Below are positions 1-7,880 of a DNA stretch of 29,568 nucleotides, one piece after another (the first letter of the stretch is position 1; the number at the start of each line of letters is the position of its first letter). The DNA comes from a virus. Made by a program: the position numbers and the translations under genes. The notes below the pieces were generated by a model. The model was not told the DNA's origin, did not search any database, and saw nothing but the letters and a program-made list of their open reading frames with translations. The stretch is taken from the IMG/VR virus record IMGVR_UViG_3300032213_002044, positions 64,770-94,337 of that record. One strand, given 5' to 3'.

Positions 1-1
1 A

Positions 2-442
2 AGAAGTGTAAATTTACCATTCAGAGCATTTTATCTTAATACTGAAACTCCACTTCTCCTAATCAATCCAATTATTACAAAATATTCAAATGAAGCATTT
101 CAATCTACTGAAACTTCTGAATTTGATACTAATGGGAAATTTAGAATTGTAATTAGAGCATATTCAATTGAAGTTCAGACCGATAATTTAGGGTTGGTAG
201 TATTCAAAGGTGATATGGAAAATGAAAGAGAGGAATTGAATGAATGTATTTTTGCTCAACAAATGATTGACCTTTTAGATGGTATTACTGTTGCTGATAA
301 AAATATAAATCAACCTATTAAGGCACCAGTTCAATATGAAAGAAACCAAATAGTTATGGCTAAAGACCCTAATGGTAATATTGAGCAAATAAAATATAAA
401 CATATATCAAAGTATATGGAAAAGGGTTACGTTTTAATGTAA
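2..442 (+). CDS. Peptide deformylase-like protein, catalytic motifs lost (5' truncated)
   Basis: The reading frame is open from the left edge to a stop at 440-442, giving 146 residues; the true start lies outside the window. The layout follows the second half of peptide deformylase: an LLINP strand (residues 18-23 of the fragment), a segment where EGCLS should be, an R-A-x-x-I-x-V strand (about 52-58), and a helix ending in IDLLDGI. In active deformylases the metal is held by the Cys of EGCLS and the two His of HExxH. Here the matching positions read ETSEF (37-41) and QMIDL (87-91), so Cys, both His and the catalytic Glu are all absent. The C-terminal tail (IKYKHISKYMEKGY) resembles the tail of phage deformylases as I remember them. 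I infer a non-catalytic or repurposed homologue. Phage-encoded active deformylases are known in T4-like cyanophages. The family call is moderately sure and depends on fold order, not on active-site residues. Confidence 0.5.
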   Translation, partial: RSVNLPFRAFYLNTETPLLLINPIITKYSNEAFQSTETSEFDTNGKFRIVIRAYSIEVQTDNLGLVVFKGDMENEREELNECIFAQQMIDLLDGITVADKNINQPIKAPVQYERNQIVMAKDPNGNIEQIKYKHISKYMEKGYVLM

Positions 443-443
443 T

Positions 444-707
444 ATGAAAATGAATCAAAAAGAATTAAACGATGTTCTAACTAATAAAATAGTAGAACAA
501 AGTAATCAGTTGATATCAATACAAATCTTATTATATTCATTAGTAGATTTGGTTATAGAAAAAGAATTGATTTCAAAGGAAGATTTAGAGGAGATGATAG
601 ATAGTAAAAAGGCTATCGTTGAACAATGGATATCATCGGAATTAAAAACTCATACTAAAGATGATTCTTCGTTTATGATGCATTACGGCAAACCAGGAGA
701 AGCTTAA
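444..707 (+). CDS. Small acidic helical protein, unknown function
   Basis: An 87-residue protein starting one base after the stop of the deformylase-like gene. It is predicted to be mostly helical, with a hydrophobic middle (ISIQILLYSLVDLVI) and then a charged helix rich in Glu and Lys (KELISKEDLEEMIDSKKAIVE). There is no signal peptide, metal motif or recognisable domain. Its place, between the deformylase-like gene and the late sigma factor in a run of closely packed genes, suggests co-transcription. I do not recognise the family. Confidence 0.6.
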   Translation: MKMNQKELNDVLTNKIVEQSNQLISIQILLYSLVDLVIEKELISKEDLEEMIDSKKAIVEQWISSELKTHTKDDSSFMMHYGKPGEA

Positions 708-717
708 AATAAAATTT

Positions 718-972
718 ATGATAACACTAACAATAATAATGATATTTTTCATATTAACAACAATCGCAAGTGTGATAGGTATTTTAAATCTATTAAACAA
801 AGTTGATGCGTATGAAAATTTTATATTAGATAGACAGGCGGCATATGAATCTCTTTTACAAAGAATCAGAGATATAGATTATAAAGAAATTTTTGAAAAA
901 GATGATGAAGTTGGTGTTACATTCGATGATATCAAAAATGAGATAGAAGAATTTAAAAACATTATAGAATAA
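718..972 (+). CDS. Small membrane-anchored protein with acidic cytoplasmic tail
   Basis: An 84-residue protein with one strong N-terminal transmembrane segment (about residues 2-25, ILTTIASVIGILNLL at its end) followed by a charged helical domain. The tail contains FEKDDEVGVTFDDI, an acidic stretch of a kind I associate with small inner-membrane proteins of T4-like marine phages. There is no signal-peptidase site, so the segment probably stays as an anchor with the tail in the cytoplasm. The gene ends one base before the sigma factor start. The function is unknown; the membrane topology is the only well-supported statement. Confidence 0.6.
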   Translation: MITLTIIMIFFILTTIASVIGILNLLNKVDAYENFILDRQAAYESLLQRIRDIDYKEIFEKDDEVGVTFDDIKNEIEEFKNIIE

Positions 973-973
973 G

Positions 974-1693
974 ATGCCGAGAAAACCAAAAACTCCTAAA
1001 AGTAAAATGTATTTCACTTTGGAGACGGAGGAAGCGATAATAGCTTACAATAAATCTGACAACCAAAGAGAAAAAAATACATTGTATGTAGAGAGAATTA
1101 AATACCCGTTTGAAAAAATAGCGGAAAACGTTTTGAATACTTATAAGTTTTCTTATTTTGATGATGGGCATGGAGATGTAAAAAGAGAAGTAGTATCTCA
1201 GATGATTTATAAAATCCACATGTTTCAGGAGGGTAAAGGTAAAGCATTTTCTTACTTTACTAGAATGGCATTGAACCATTTAATTCTACTAAATAATTCA
1301 AACTATAAAAGGTACAAGCAGAATGAATTGATGTCTGTAATGCCTGAAAGTTGGAATCCTTCAGAAGATTCATTAGCAATTGAAACTGATGCAACCCACA
1401 TTGAATTCAGAACACTTATGTTATCATATTGGGATGTAAAACTAAATGTGGTATTTGATAAGAAGAGAGATATACAAATTGCAGATGCTATATTAGAATT
1501 ATTTAGGAGAGTTGATTACATTGAGAATTTTAACAAAAAAAGTTTATATCTCTTAATAAGAGAAATGACAGGGCATAAAACACATTACATAACAAAGGTA
1601 ATTTCAACTATGAAAGTACATCAGGATAAAATCTTAGAAGAGTACTTAAACACAGGAGATATTACCGTAGAAGAAGATATTTTTTATAGATGA
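974..1693 (+). CDS. 55: Late-transcription sigma factor, gp55-like
   Basis: A 239-residue protein matching the gp55 family of T4-like phages, the divergent sigma factor that replaces the host sigma on RNA polymerase and recognises the short late promoter element. Recognisable parts are the N-terminal basic patch followed by YFTLETEEAIIAYN (about 13-26), the helix block AENVLNTYKFSYFD, then GKGKAFSYFTRMALNHLI and NNSNYKRYKQ, which resemble sigma region 2 as seen in gp55 homologues of marine T4-like phages. It is longer than T4 gp55 (185 residues), with a C-terminal helical extension. Its final codon overlaps the carbamoyltransferase start as ATGA. The likely targets are the TATTTAT(A/T) elements before the virion genes in this window, though that link is inferred. 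Confidence 0.75.
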   Translation: MPRKPKTPKSKMYFTLETEEAIIAYNKSDNQREKNTLYVERIKYPFEKIAENVLNTYKFSYFDDGHGDVKREVVSQMIYKIHMFQEGKGKAFSYFTRMALNHLILLNNSNYKRYKQNELMSVMPESWNPSEDSLAIETDATHIEFRTLMLSYWDVKLNVVFDKKRDIQIADAILELFRRVDYIENFNKKSLYLLIREMTGHKTHYITKVISTMKVHQDKILEEYLNTGDITVEEDIFYR

Positions 1694-3375
1694 TACAAAT
1701 AGGAATAAGTTGTTATTATCATGATTCATCAGCCTGTTTAATTAAGGATGGTAAAGTGATATTAGCGGTAGAGGAGGAAAGATTTAGTGGGATAAAACAT
1801 GATAGTTCATTTCCAGAAAAATCAATTAAGTGGATTATTAAAGAATCCAGATTTAGTTTTGAAGATATTGAAGAGGTTTGTTTTTATGAGAAACCTTTAG
1901 TTAAAACACATAGAGTTGTAACAAATTGTTTGAAGAATTTCCAAATCGTAGATGCATTTAAATTTGGAGCAAAAGGAATCAAACAATATTTTAATTTGGT
2001 GAAGAAGCTAAAATGGATGTTTTCTAAAGCCCAAATTAAATTCACATCACATCACGATTCACACATTGGGTATTCATATTTAACTTCTCCATATAGAGAA
2101 GCGGCGATATTAAGTATTGATGGTGTTGGTGAATGGGATACGACAGTTTTAGCATATGGAAATGGAAATAGTTGGGAAACATTAGAGGCTACAAAATTTC
2201 CACATTCATTGGGAATGTTATATTCTACATTTACTGCGTTCTTAGGATTTAAACCTAATGAAGGAGAATATAAAGTAATGGGATTAGCACCATATGGTAA
2301 CCCAAAAACATTTTCACATAAATTCAGAGAAATTATTTATCCTTCTAAGAAAGGTGGATACACATTGAATATGAAAATGTTTCAATATGATAAAAGTGAC
2401 GAGGTGATGTTCACTTCAGAGTTATCAAAACACTTAGGAATCTTGCCTCGTTTACCGGAGGAGGAGATTACACAACAACATAAGGATTTAGCAGCGGCAG
2501 TACAATTCATTTATGAGATGTACTTTTTTCGTTTATTAAAAGATTTACATCGTAAAACAAAATGTGATAATTTAGTATTGGGAGGAGGATGCGCATACAA
2601 TGGAACTGCTAACGGAAAGATTTCAAAAAAGACAGGATTTAAAAATGTATGGATACCAAATGCACCATCTGATGCAGGTTCTTCAATTGGAGCATGTTTA
2701 ATATCATATTATAATAGTACACACCCACATAGAATTGATAATACGAATCCTTATTTGGGCCCAAAATATTTGAGTGATGTGGTTAAAAAAGAATTACAAA
2801 ATTACAATAAAAAATTAATATATAATAAACTATCCGATGATGAAATTATTTCAGTTGTTGCAAATGCAATATCAAATGGTAAAGTTGTGGCTTGGCTCGA
2901 AGGTAGATTGGAGTTTGGTGCTAGAGCCCTTGGGCATCGTTCTATTTTGGCTGACCCTACAAATGGGGAAATGAAAAGTAGAATAAATAAGATAGTAAAA
3001 AAGAGAGAAGGGTTTAGGCCATTCGCACCAATTGTAAAGTTGGAAGATGTTTCTACATATTTTGAATGGGATAAATCAGTTCCATATATGAATCAAATAG
3101 TAGGTGTTAAAAAAGAATATAGAGATATGTTACCTGCGATTACTCATGTTGATGGAACTGCTAGAATACAAACTTTAAATAGAGAAGATTGTGTTAGAAT
3201 ATATGATTTACTTACTGAATTAGAAAAACAAAACGAATACCCAATAGTTCTTAATACATCATTCAATATTAAAGACCAAACAATGATTAGAGACCCCAAA
3301 ACTGCAATAGATACATTTTTGGATGTTGAATTGGATATGTTAGTAATAGAGGATTATGTTATAACTAAGAAATGA
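1690..3375 (+). CDS. Carbamoyltransferase, NodU/TobZ/HypF-C family
   Basis: A 561-residue full-length member of the family that moves the carbamoyl group of carbamoyl phosphate onto a hydroxyl through a carbamoyl-adenylate intermediate. Visible signatures are the N-terminal YYHDSSACLI (9-18), the metal-binding HHDSH (121-125), a Gly-rich loop LGGGCAYNG (about 297-305), EFGARALGHRSI (408-419) and GFRPFAP (441-447), followed by the C-terminal domain with VLNTSFNIKDQ. All family motifs are intact, so it should be active. Both N-terminal kinase-like and C-terminal YrdC-like halves are present. It overlaps the sigma gene and the following SGNH-like gene by 4 bases each (ATGA), so these three are probably translated together. 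Family members carbamoylate sugars, antibiotics or lipo-oligosaccharides, and a phage member has been reported to carbamoylate 5-hydroxymethylcytosine in DNA. The substrate here is unknown. Confidence 0.9.
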   Translation: MIQIGISCYYHDSSACLIKDGKVILAVEEERFSGIKHDSSFPEKSIKWIIKESRFSFEDIEEVCFYEKPLVKTHRVVTNCLKNFQIVDAFKFGAKGIKQYFNLVKKLKWMFSKAQIKFTSHHDSHIGYSYLTSPYREAAILSIDGVGEWDTTVLAYGNGNSWETLEATKFPHSLGMLYSTFTAFLGFKPNEGEYKVMGLAPYGNPKTFSHKFREIIYPSKKGGYTLNMKMFQYDKSDEVMFTSELSKHLGILPRLPEEEITQQHKDLAAAVQFIYEMYFFRLLKDLHRKTKCDNLVLGGGCAYNGTANGKISKKTGFKNVWIPNAPSDAGSSIGACLISYYNSTHPHRIDNTNPYLGPKYLSDVVKKELQNYNKKLIYNKLSDDEIISVVANAISNGKVVAWLEGRLEFGARALGHRSILADPTNGEMKSRINKIVKKREGFRPFAPIVKLEDVSTYFEWDKSVPYMNQIVGVKKEYRDMLPAITHVDGTARIQTLNREDCVRIYDLLTELEKQNEYPIVLNTSFNIKDQTMIRDPKTAIDTFLDVELDMLVIEDYVITKK

Positions 3376-4154
3376 AACGAATAGTTGCATACGGAGATAG
3401 TTGGACAGTTGGAGAGGGATGTAATCGAGAAATTGAGGATACCCTCTCTAAACACGAAAAGATAATCTATCAAAAAGAAAATAGTTGGGTTAAACACTTA
3501 AGTGATAAATTGGGGTTACCTTATCAAAATAATGGGATAAGTGGCAACCCCAATAATGTTATATTCAATCAAATAGTAGATGATATAAAAAGTGGTGAAA
3601 CAACTAAGAATGATTTAGTAATCATAATGTGGAGTTCATCCTTAAGAGATTACTTACCATTTTTTCCAAAGGGGCCAAAAGGTGAGTGGTTAAGTTGGAG
3701 TACGAAACATCTTATGGAAACTCCTGATAGATTCTTTACTTCAACCCAAACACAAAATAGATATTATGATTTCTTTATGGAGGATTATAAGAAATTCTAT
3801 TTACTTAACCTATATAACGAAAATTATTATAGTATAGTTAACCAAAATTACATAGTATTTTTACAGGAATTTTTTAAACACTATAAGATATCTCACATCT
3901 TTATAGATGGTATAGAAGATATGTTTATGGGTATTCTACCTCACTATGATAAGACGGATTTGATAGATGGTAGAGTTTATTGGGAATTCAGAAAACAAAC
4001 CGCTAGGGGGTATTTAAATACGTTTAATAGGGTTGATTTATGGGAACATACAGAACGATGGGATACTCGTGGAACACAACACCCTAATTCGGAAGGATAC
4101 CAATTACTATCTGATGAATTCTATAAATTTATCGATACACAAAAAATTATTTAA
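3372..4154 (+). CDS. SGNH/GDSL-hydrolase-like protein, copy A
   Basis: A 260-residue protein with the start of an SGNH (GDSL) esterase fold: YGDSWTVGEG places the nucleophile at Ser10, and NNGISGNPNNVI (53-64) fits block II with its Gly and Asn. The last block reads GTQHPNSEGY, giving a candidate catalytic His237 followed by the usual P-N-x-x-G-Y. The Asp normally three residues before this His is Gly234, so the triad may be a Ser-His dyad, or Asp231 may substitute. Block III is weak (MWSSSLRDY instead of GxND). There is no signal peptide, so it acts in the cytoplasm or the virion. The 4-base overlap with the carbamoyltransferase suggests they work in one pathway, for example adding and removing groups on the same polymer. 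The substrate is unknown. Confidence 0.7.
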   Translation: MKRIVAYGDSWTVGEGCNREIEDTLSKHEKIIYQKENSWVKHLSDKLGLPYQNNGISGNPNNVIFNQIVDDIKSGETTKNDLVIIMWSSSLRDYLPFFPKGPKGEWLSWSTKHLMETPDRFFTSTQTQNRYYDFFMEDYKKFYLLNLYNENYYSIVNQNYIVFLQEFFKHYKISHIFIDGIEDMFMGILPHYDKTDLIDGRVYWEFRKQTARGYLNTFNRVDLWEHTERWDTRGTQHPNSEGYQLLSDEFYKFIDTQKII

Positions 4155-4159
4155 TAAGG

Positions 4160-4167
4160 TATTTATT
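4160..4167 (+). promoter_or_regulatory. Putative gp55-type late promoter element TATTTATT
   Basis: TATTTATT lies in the 16-base gap before the 4171 gene. The same core occurs in four other gaps before late genes. Only 3 bases separate it from the start codon, so a transcript from here would begin at or just inside the start; this copy is the weakest of the five. Confidence 0.35.
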
Positions 4168-4170
4168 AGT

Positions 4171-4602
4171 ATGGCAAAACAACAATCTACAGATTTTGTA
4201 ATGTTTGGGGAAAAGAAGTTATCTGACTTATTCGGTGAGATATATTCTAACCAACATTCAAAAAAACAGAAAATAAGTGATTTGATTGAGGAATTCAAAA
4301 AACAAATCAGACATGCAGGTGATATAGCATCTATTGGACCGGTTATCAAAGATTTGGTTAAGTTCTCAGTAGAGAATGATGATATATTGATTAGATTAGC
4401 AACAATTGGACAAAGATTCGTTGCTATGGAATACAAAGGAATTAACGATGGAGGATTATTATCCGACAAAGAAAAAGAAGAGTTGCTGGGTGAATTGGAG
4501 AAGATTTCAAAAGACGTTCAAGCTAAAACTATGGATAAAGTAGATGATATTGAATATGAATTGGAAGAAATCCAAAGGAAACTTGAACAAACCAAAAAAT
4601 AA
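4171..4602 (+). CDS. Helical protein of the baseplate cluster, unknown function
   Basis: A 143-residue, almost wholly helical protein. I chose the ATG at 4171 (MAKQQSTDF) over an in-frame ATG at 4033, because the earlier one would overlap 122 bases of the preceding gene and reads as off-frame SGNH sequence. Features are an N-terminal FVMFGEKKLSDLFGEIY, a central helix pair, and a highly charged C-terminal coiled coil (about residues 100-143, ending ELEEIQRKLEQTKK). It overlaps the next gene by one base (TAATG). Its place at the head of the baseplate block suggests a structural or assembly role. The family is not recognised; no catalytic motif is visible. Confidence 0.6.
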   Translation: MAKQQSTDFVMFGEKKLSDLFGEIYSNQHSKKQKISDLIEEFKKQIRHAGDIASIGPVIKDLVKFSVENDDILIRLATIGQRFVAMEYKGINDGGLLSDKEKEELLGELEKISKDVQAKTMDKVDDIEYELEEIQRKLEQTKK

Positions 4603-5840
4603 TGGCAGATTTATTAAGCACAAAGAGTGAATATAGAGTAAGCGCAAGTTCCAACAATGTACAAAGTAAACCAACAACTTATTTAGGAGTTGTTGAGAAA
4701 GTGTACCTTTCAATTGAAAAAGATGCGACTGGTAATAATATAATTCCAGGTTCAATATCCGTAAAGGGATTGGGTCTTAATAATAAAGGTATTGCAAAAA
4801 CGGCATACCCAATTGATGAAATGTGTTTAACCGTGCCGATGGTAGGTGAGATAGTTGAAGTATTTAATGATTCAAACGTACCTTCCTATAGGAGATTCAA
4901 TTTCAACGACTCTATCAGTTCAAGTGTAATGAAGGGTAGACAGGGATTGGCAAAATCTCCTCTTACTGATATAAGCTCATTTAAATCATTGGCATTATCA
5001 GGTGGAAGTGCATTGGCAGGATTAACGGGTGGCAAGCCAGCTAAAAGATTAAAATTATACGAAGGAGATACTGTTATTCAATCTAGATATGGTCAATCAA
5101 TTCGAATGAGTAGTGGTGCTGGTAGTGGTAGTCCAATTTTGATTATAAGAAATGGAGAAGCTAAAAAAGGATTATTAGGAGGAATTGTGTCGGGAATATT
5201 AGGAGGAGGTGAGGTAGAAGAGGATATAAATAAAGATGGTTCTTCCATTGCAATAAGTAGTGGAAATTATACATCACCATTTTCACCTGGAACACCTCTG
5301 CCGATTGTAGGAACTACTAATTTTAAGATGAACCCACAGAAAGCAATCCCTTTACCAGGATTTTTACCCAAAAAATCTTACGGGTTTGAAAATTATCCTC
5401 CAGCATTAGATGGTAATCAGATTATAATATCATCCGATAGATTAGTTTTTTCATCTAGAATAAATGAAATGATATTTTGGTCTAAAGGTCATTATGGTGT
5501 AATTACCGATGGAATTTTTTCCGTTGATACTGAGTTAGGGGCAAACATAAACTCAAAAGGTAATATCGATATTCAAGCTCCAGATAAATTTATTACTTTA
5601 TATGTAGGAAACGCTGGAAAGATACGATTGGGTGATATACGAGTACAACCAGCGGTATTAGGTGAATCATTAGTAAATATTTTAAAGGAAATAATAACTG
5701 AAATGGAAAACCTTAAAGCAGGTGGTTTACTTACACCAGCAGGACCTGTTAGTGGTATGAATCCAGAAATGGAAAAAAAACTTGAGCAAATTAGAGGCAG
5801 GTTAGATTCAATATTATCAAAAAAAGTTGGGGTAGCTTAA
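4602..5840 (+). CDS. Baseplate hub/spike-type protein with OB-fold-like N-terminus (gp5-like)
   Basis: A 412-residue structural protein. The N-terminal part (about 25-95: YLGVVEKVYL, then VPMVGEIVEVFND) reads like the oligonucleotide/oligosaccharide-binding barrel of T4 gp5 and related spike proteins. The middle has a repeated short-strand pattern with many Gly (YEGDTVIQSRYGQSIRMSS near 153-171, then IIISSDRLVFSSR and IFSVDTELGANINSKGNID), suggesting a beta-helix or stacked beta spike. The C-terminus is a helical tail (about 350-412) that includes a short Gly-Pro linker. Unlike T4 gp5 there is no lysozyme domain inside; a muramidase-like domain is instead found in the next gene. The overall role at the tail tip is a fair inference from neighbours and composition, not from a firm family match. 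Confidence 0.55.
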   Translation: MADLLSTKSEYRVSASSNNVQSKPTTYLGVVEKVYLSIEKDATGNNIIPGSISVKGLGLNNKGIAKTAYPIDEMCLTVPMVGEIVEVFNDSNVPSYRRFNFNDSISSSVMKGRQGLAKSPLTDISSFKSLALSGGSALAGLTGGKPAKRLKLYEGDTVIQSRYGQSIRMSSGAGSGSPILIIRNGEAKKGLLGGIVSGILGGGEVEEDINKDGSSIAISSGNYTSPFSPGTPLPIVGTTNFKMNPQKAIPLPGFLPKKSYGFENYPPALDGNQIIISSDRLVFSSRINEMIFWSKGHYGVITDGIFSVDTELGANINSKGNIDIQAPDKFITLYVGNAGKIRLGDIRVQPAVLGESLVNILKEIITEMENLKAGGLLTPAGPVSGMNPEMEKKLEQIRGRLDSILSKKVGVA

Positions 5841-5853
5841 TAAATTTTAATAT

Positions 5854-7341
5854 ATGCCAGGTTGGGAAGGATTTAAAACACAAATAAGGGCTGTAATGGA
5901 ATCATATCCATTAGATTATGATGTGTTACCCAAACAATTGGCAATAGCATATGATATGGCAATGAAAGTACCACCTGCAGGTGATTTGGTAGCCGGTAAC
6001 CCGGTTTTAGCAGGTAATGTTGCAGGAATGGAGGCAATGTTTAAAATTGTATTTTTACAACAAGCCACATCACCTGAACAATTAGATTTAATTAAACTTT
6101 TATCAACTGGATTTGTAACCTATTGGACAGGTGCAACTCTTGCTCCAATGAAACCACTTGCACTTGTTCCACCGGGATATACACCTCCATCGTTATCAGT
6201 ATTAAGTATATTATGTACCAATCCAGGAACAACCGCACAGATACCTACTTTTATTTATAAAGGAGAACCTAATGTAGATACCTTTATAAATAATTTCATT
6301 ACCGCCGCGGATATACATTTGCGAACCGTAAGTGGAATATTTAATGTAATGGCAATGTTGGGGGCACCACCTGCTGCTGTACTTACTCCCGGTATAGTAA
6401 ATTGGTTAGGATTTACTACAAATGCGAGTGCTGCAATTTTATCAAATCAATTATCATTTGATAGTGCTTTCTTAGCATTAGGATTAGGAGATAGGCCTGA
6501 TTTATTAGGAAATGCCGATGCTATTGTTGCAGCTTACAATGCTACAGCAGCTGGAGATGGTTCTGGAGGAGGAGAAGGTGATTTAACTATATCTAAAAGG
6601 CCGATAACAGACGAACCGTTGACATTCTTAGAAGCGGCTATACAAATTATTGCTACGGTTGAAGGAGGTTATGGAAATCCTGCAATGGTTGTAGACCATC
6701 CTTATAATGTTCCTGGACATAAACACTATAGAGCAAGTACACGAACACCCTTTATCAAAGATAAGAGATATCACAAAAGTGGTGAAACTATGTTTGGATT
6801 GGATAGAATCGCTGGAAATATTGAAAAAAACAACCCAACAGATGGCGTAGAATTTTTTAGATTAATCGATGCTCAGAACGCATGGGATAATTGGTCATAT
6901 AATTATATACCACCTGACCCACTAAAATCTCAATTAGTACTATTAGCAGCAAAAATAATGAAGGTTAGTTTTGATAGAAATATGAAGAATTTTGTTAAAA
7001 ATGAAGAATTAAAAGCATTGATTCCAACGAATGGTAAGCTTATGTGGAATTTCGCATATGCTACTTGGAATGGCCCTGGTTGGTTCGAAGGATTTGGCAA
7101 ACGTTTAGTGGATGTGTATGAAAAAGGAATGAAAGACCCTAAAGATTTGGCTGAATATTTTGTTAATTTAAGGATAAATAACGAAGGATTGATTGGAAAT
7201 AAGATAGGTGGTAGCGCTTATTCTCTTATTAGACAGGGTGGATTTAAGATAGCTAGTAAATTGGGTATAACCCCAACAAGTACAACTGAAGCGTGGGTTG
7301 CTCAGGTACAAACTAAATTAAGTACTACAATATCAGCTTAA
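5854..7341 (+). CDS. Tail-associated lysozyme-like protein (GH108-like domain) with virion-linked N-terminus
   Basis: A 495-residue protein of two parts joined by a Gly-rich linker (about 234-242, GDGSGGGEG). The N-terminal part (1-230) is an Ala/Gly/Pro-rich helical region of unknown fold, probably the piece anchored in the virion. The C-terminal part (about 255-475) looks like a peptidoglycan hydrolase: TVEGGY (268-273) gives the EGGY motif of glycoside hydrolase family 108 with candidate catalytic Glu270, then SGETMFGLDR (309-318) where such enzymes have G-x-T-x-x-G-I, and TWNGPGWF (404-411), a pattern common in lysozyme-like folds. It would cut the host cell wall during DNA injection. Its place directly after the spike-type gene supports this: the pair may divide between two chains what T4 gp5 does in one. 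Confidence 0.6.
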   Translation: MPGWEGFKTQIRAVMESYPLDYDVLPKQLAIAYDMAMKVPPAGDLVAGNPVLAGNVAGMEAMFKIVFLQQATSPEQLDLIKLLSTGFVTYWTGATLAPMKPLALVPPGYTPPSLSVLSILCTNPGTTAQIPTFIYKGEPNVDTFINNFITAADIHLRTVSGIFNVMAMLGAPPAAVLTPGIVNWLGFTTNASAAILSNQLSFDSAFLALGLGDRPDLLGNADAIVAAYNATAAGDGSGGGEGDLTISKRPITDEPLTFLEAAIQIIATVEGGYGNPAMVVDHPYNVPGHKHYRASTRTPFIKDKRYHKSGETMFGLDRIAGNIEKNNPTDGVEFFRLIDAQNAWDNWSYNYIPPDPLKSQLVLLAAKIMKVSFDRNMKNFVKNEELKALIPTNGKLMWNFAYATWNGPGWFEGFGKRLVDVYEKGMKDPKDLAEYFVNLRINNEGLIGNKIGGSAYSLIRQGGFKIASKLGITPTSTTEAWVAQVQTKLSTTISA

Positions 7342-7362
7342 TTTTACCAAATAATAAAAGCA

Positions 7363-7376
7363 AATATTTATATAAA
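7363..7376 (+). promoter_or_regulatory. Putative late promoter element, extended TATTTATA
   Basis: AATATTTATATAAA lies in the 47-base gap before the 7389 gene. The same 14 bases recur at 22873-22886, and in both places the motif ends exactly 12 bases before the start codon. This repeated sequence and spacing make a shared promoter element the simplest reading. Confidence 0.55.
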
Positions 7377-7388
7377 CAATAACAATGT

Positions 7389-7880
7389 ATGGACACGAAC
7401 AAACTATTTAAAGCAATTCAAATAATCGTTCAGGAGGAAGTAAAAAAAGAAATTTCTCTTATCAAAGAAGAAATAAGAAAAGAAGTATTAGCAGAGGTTA
7501 AGAAAACACAACCTGCTAAACAACAATCTTCTCTTAAATCATTGGTGGAGGAAAGTGCTGACCCGTTCGATTTAGCTAACAAAATTTTAAGCAGAGATAG
7601 AGAATCTCAGCCTGAACAAAAGAATTATGTTAAGAACCCAATGTTAAATCAGGTTCTTAATGAAACTGCAATGGCAGGAATTAGACCTAATTTTTCTAGA
7701 ACAGATGGTGAGTATGGTACTATAACTCCAGAAATGATTGGATATGGTAATCCACAAATGGGTATGCAACCACAGTATGCTAATCCATCTGCTCCAATCA
7801 GTACCGGAAATGATATATTAGATAAAGCAATCGCAAGAAGTGCTAAGGTTTTGGCGGCAAGTAAAGATAAAAATAGATAA
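7389..7880 (+). CDS. Coiled-coil virion or assembly protein, unknown
   Basis: A 163-residue protein. Residues 10-45 form a strongly charged coiled coil rich in Glu, Lys and Ile (VKKEISLIKEEIRKEV). The rest is low in hydrophobic content and rich in Pro, Gln, Met and Gly (YGNPQMGMQPQYANPSAP), probably disordered, and it closes with a short basic helix (AIARSAKVLAASKDKNR). It overlaps gene 25 by one base (TAATG) and has its own upstream late-type promoter motif. The position just before the gp25/gp6 wedge genes suggests a baseplate or tail assembly factor. I do not recognise a family. Confidence 0.6.
   Translation: MDTNKLFKAIQIIVQEEVKKEISLIKEEIRKEVLAEVKKTQPAKQQSSLKSLVEESADPFDLANKILSRDRESQPEQKNYVKNPMLNQVLNETAMAGIRPNFSRTDGEYGTITPEMIGYGNPQMGMQPQYANPSAPISTGNDILDKAIARSAKVLAASKDKNR

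Noticed and set aside
962-1279. 105-codon minus-strand frame opposite the sigma gene
   Set aside because: The + strand gene has a clear family match; the minus-strand product is Phe/Tyr/Arg-rich as expected of a shadow of AT-rich coding sequence.
4033-4170. Upstream in-frame ATG that would lengthen the 4171 gene by 46 residues
   Set aside because: The extension lies mostly inside the SGNH copy A gene in another frame, and the ATG at 4171 begins a more typical MAKQQ start after the preceding stop.
4107-4755. Minus-strand frames of 120 and 82 codons
   Set aside because: They cover three well-formed + strand genes and have no promoter or family features.
6252-6259. TATTTATA inside the lysozyme-like gene
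   Set aside because: It falls in the middle of coding sequence with no gene start nearby; a few chance copies are expected in AT-rich DNA.
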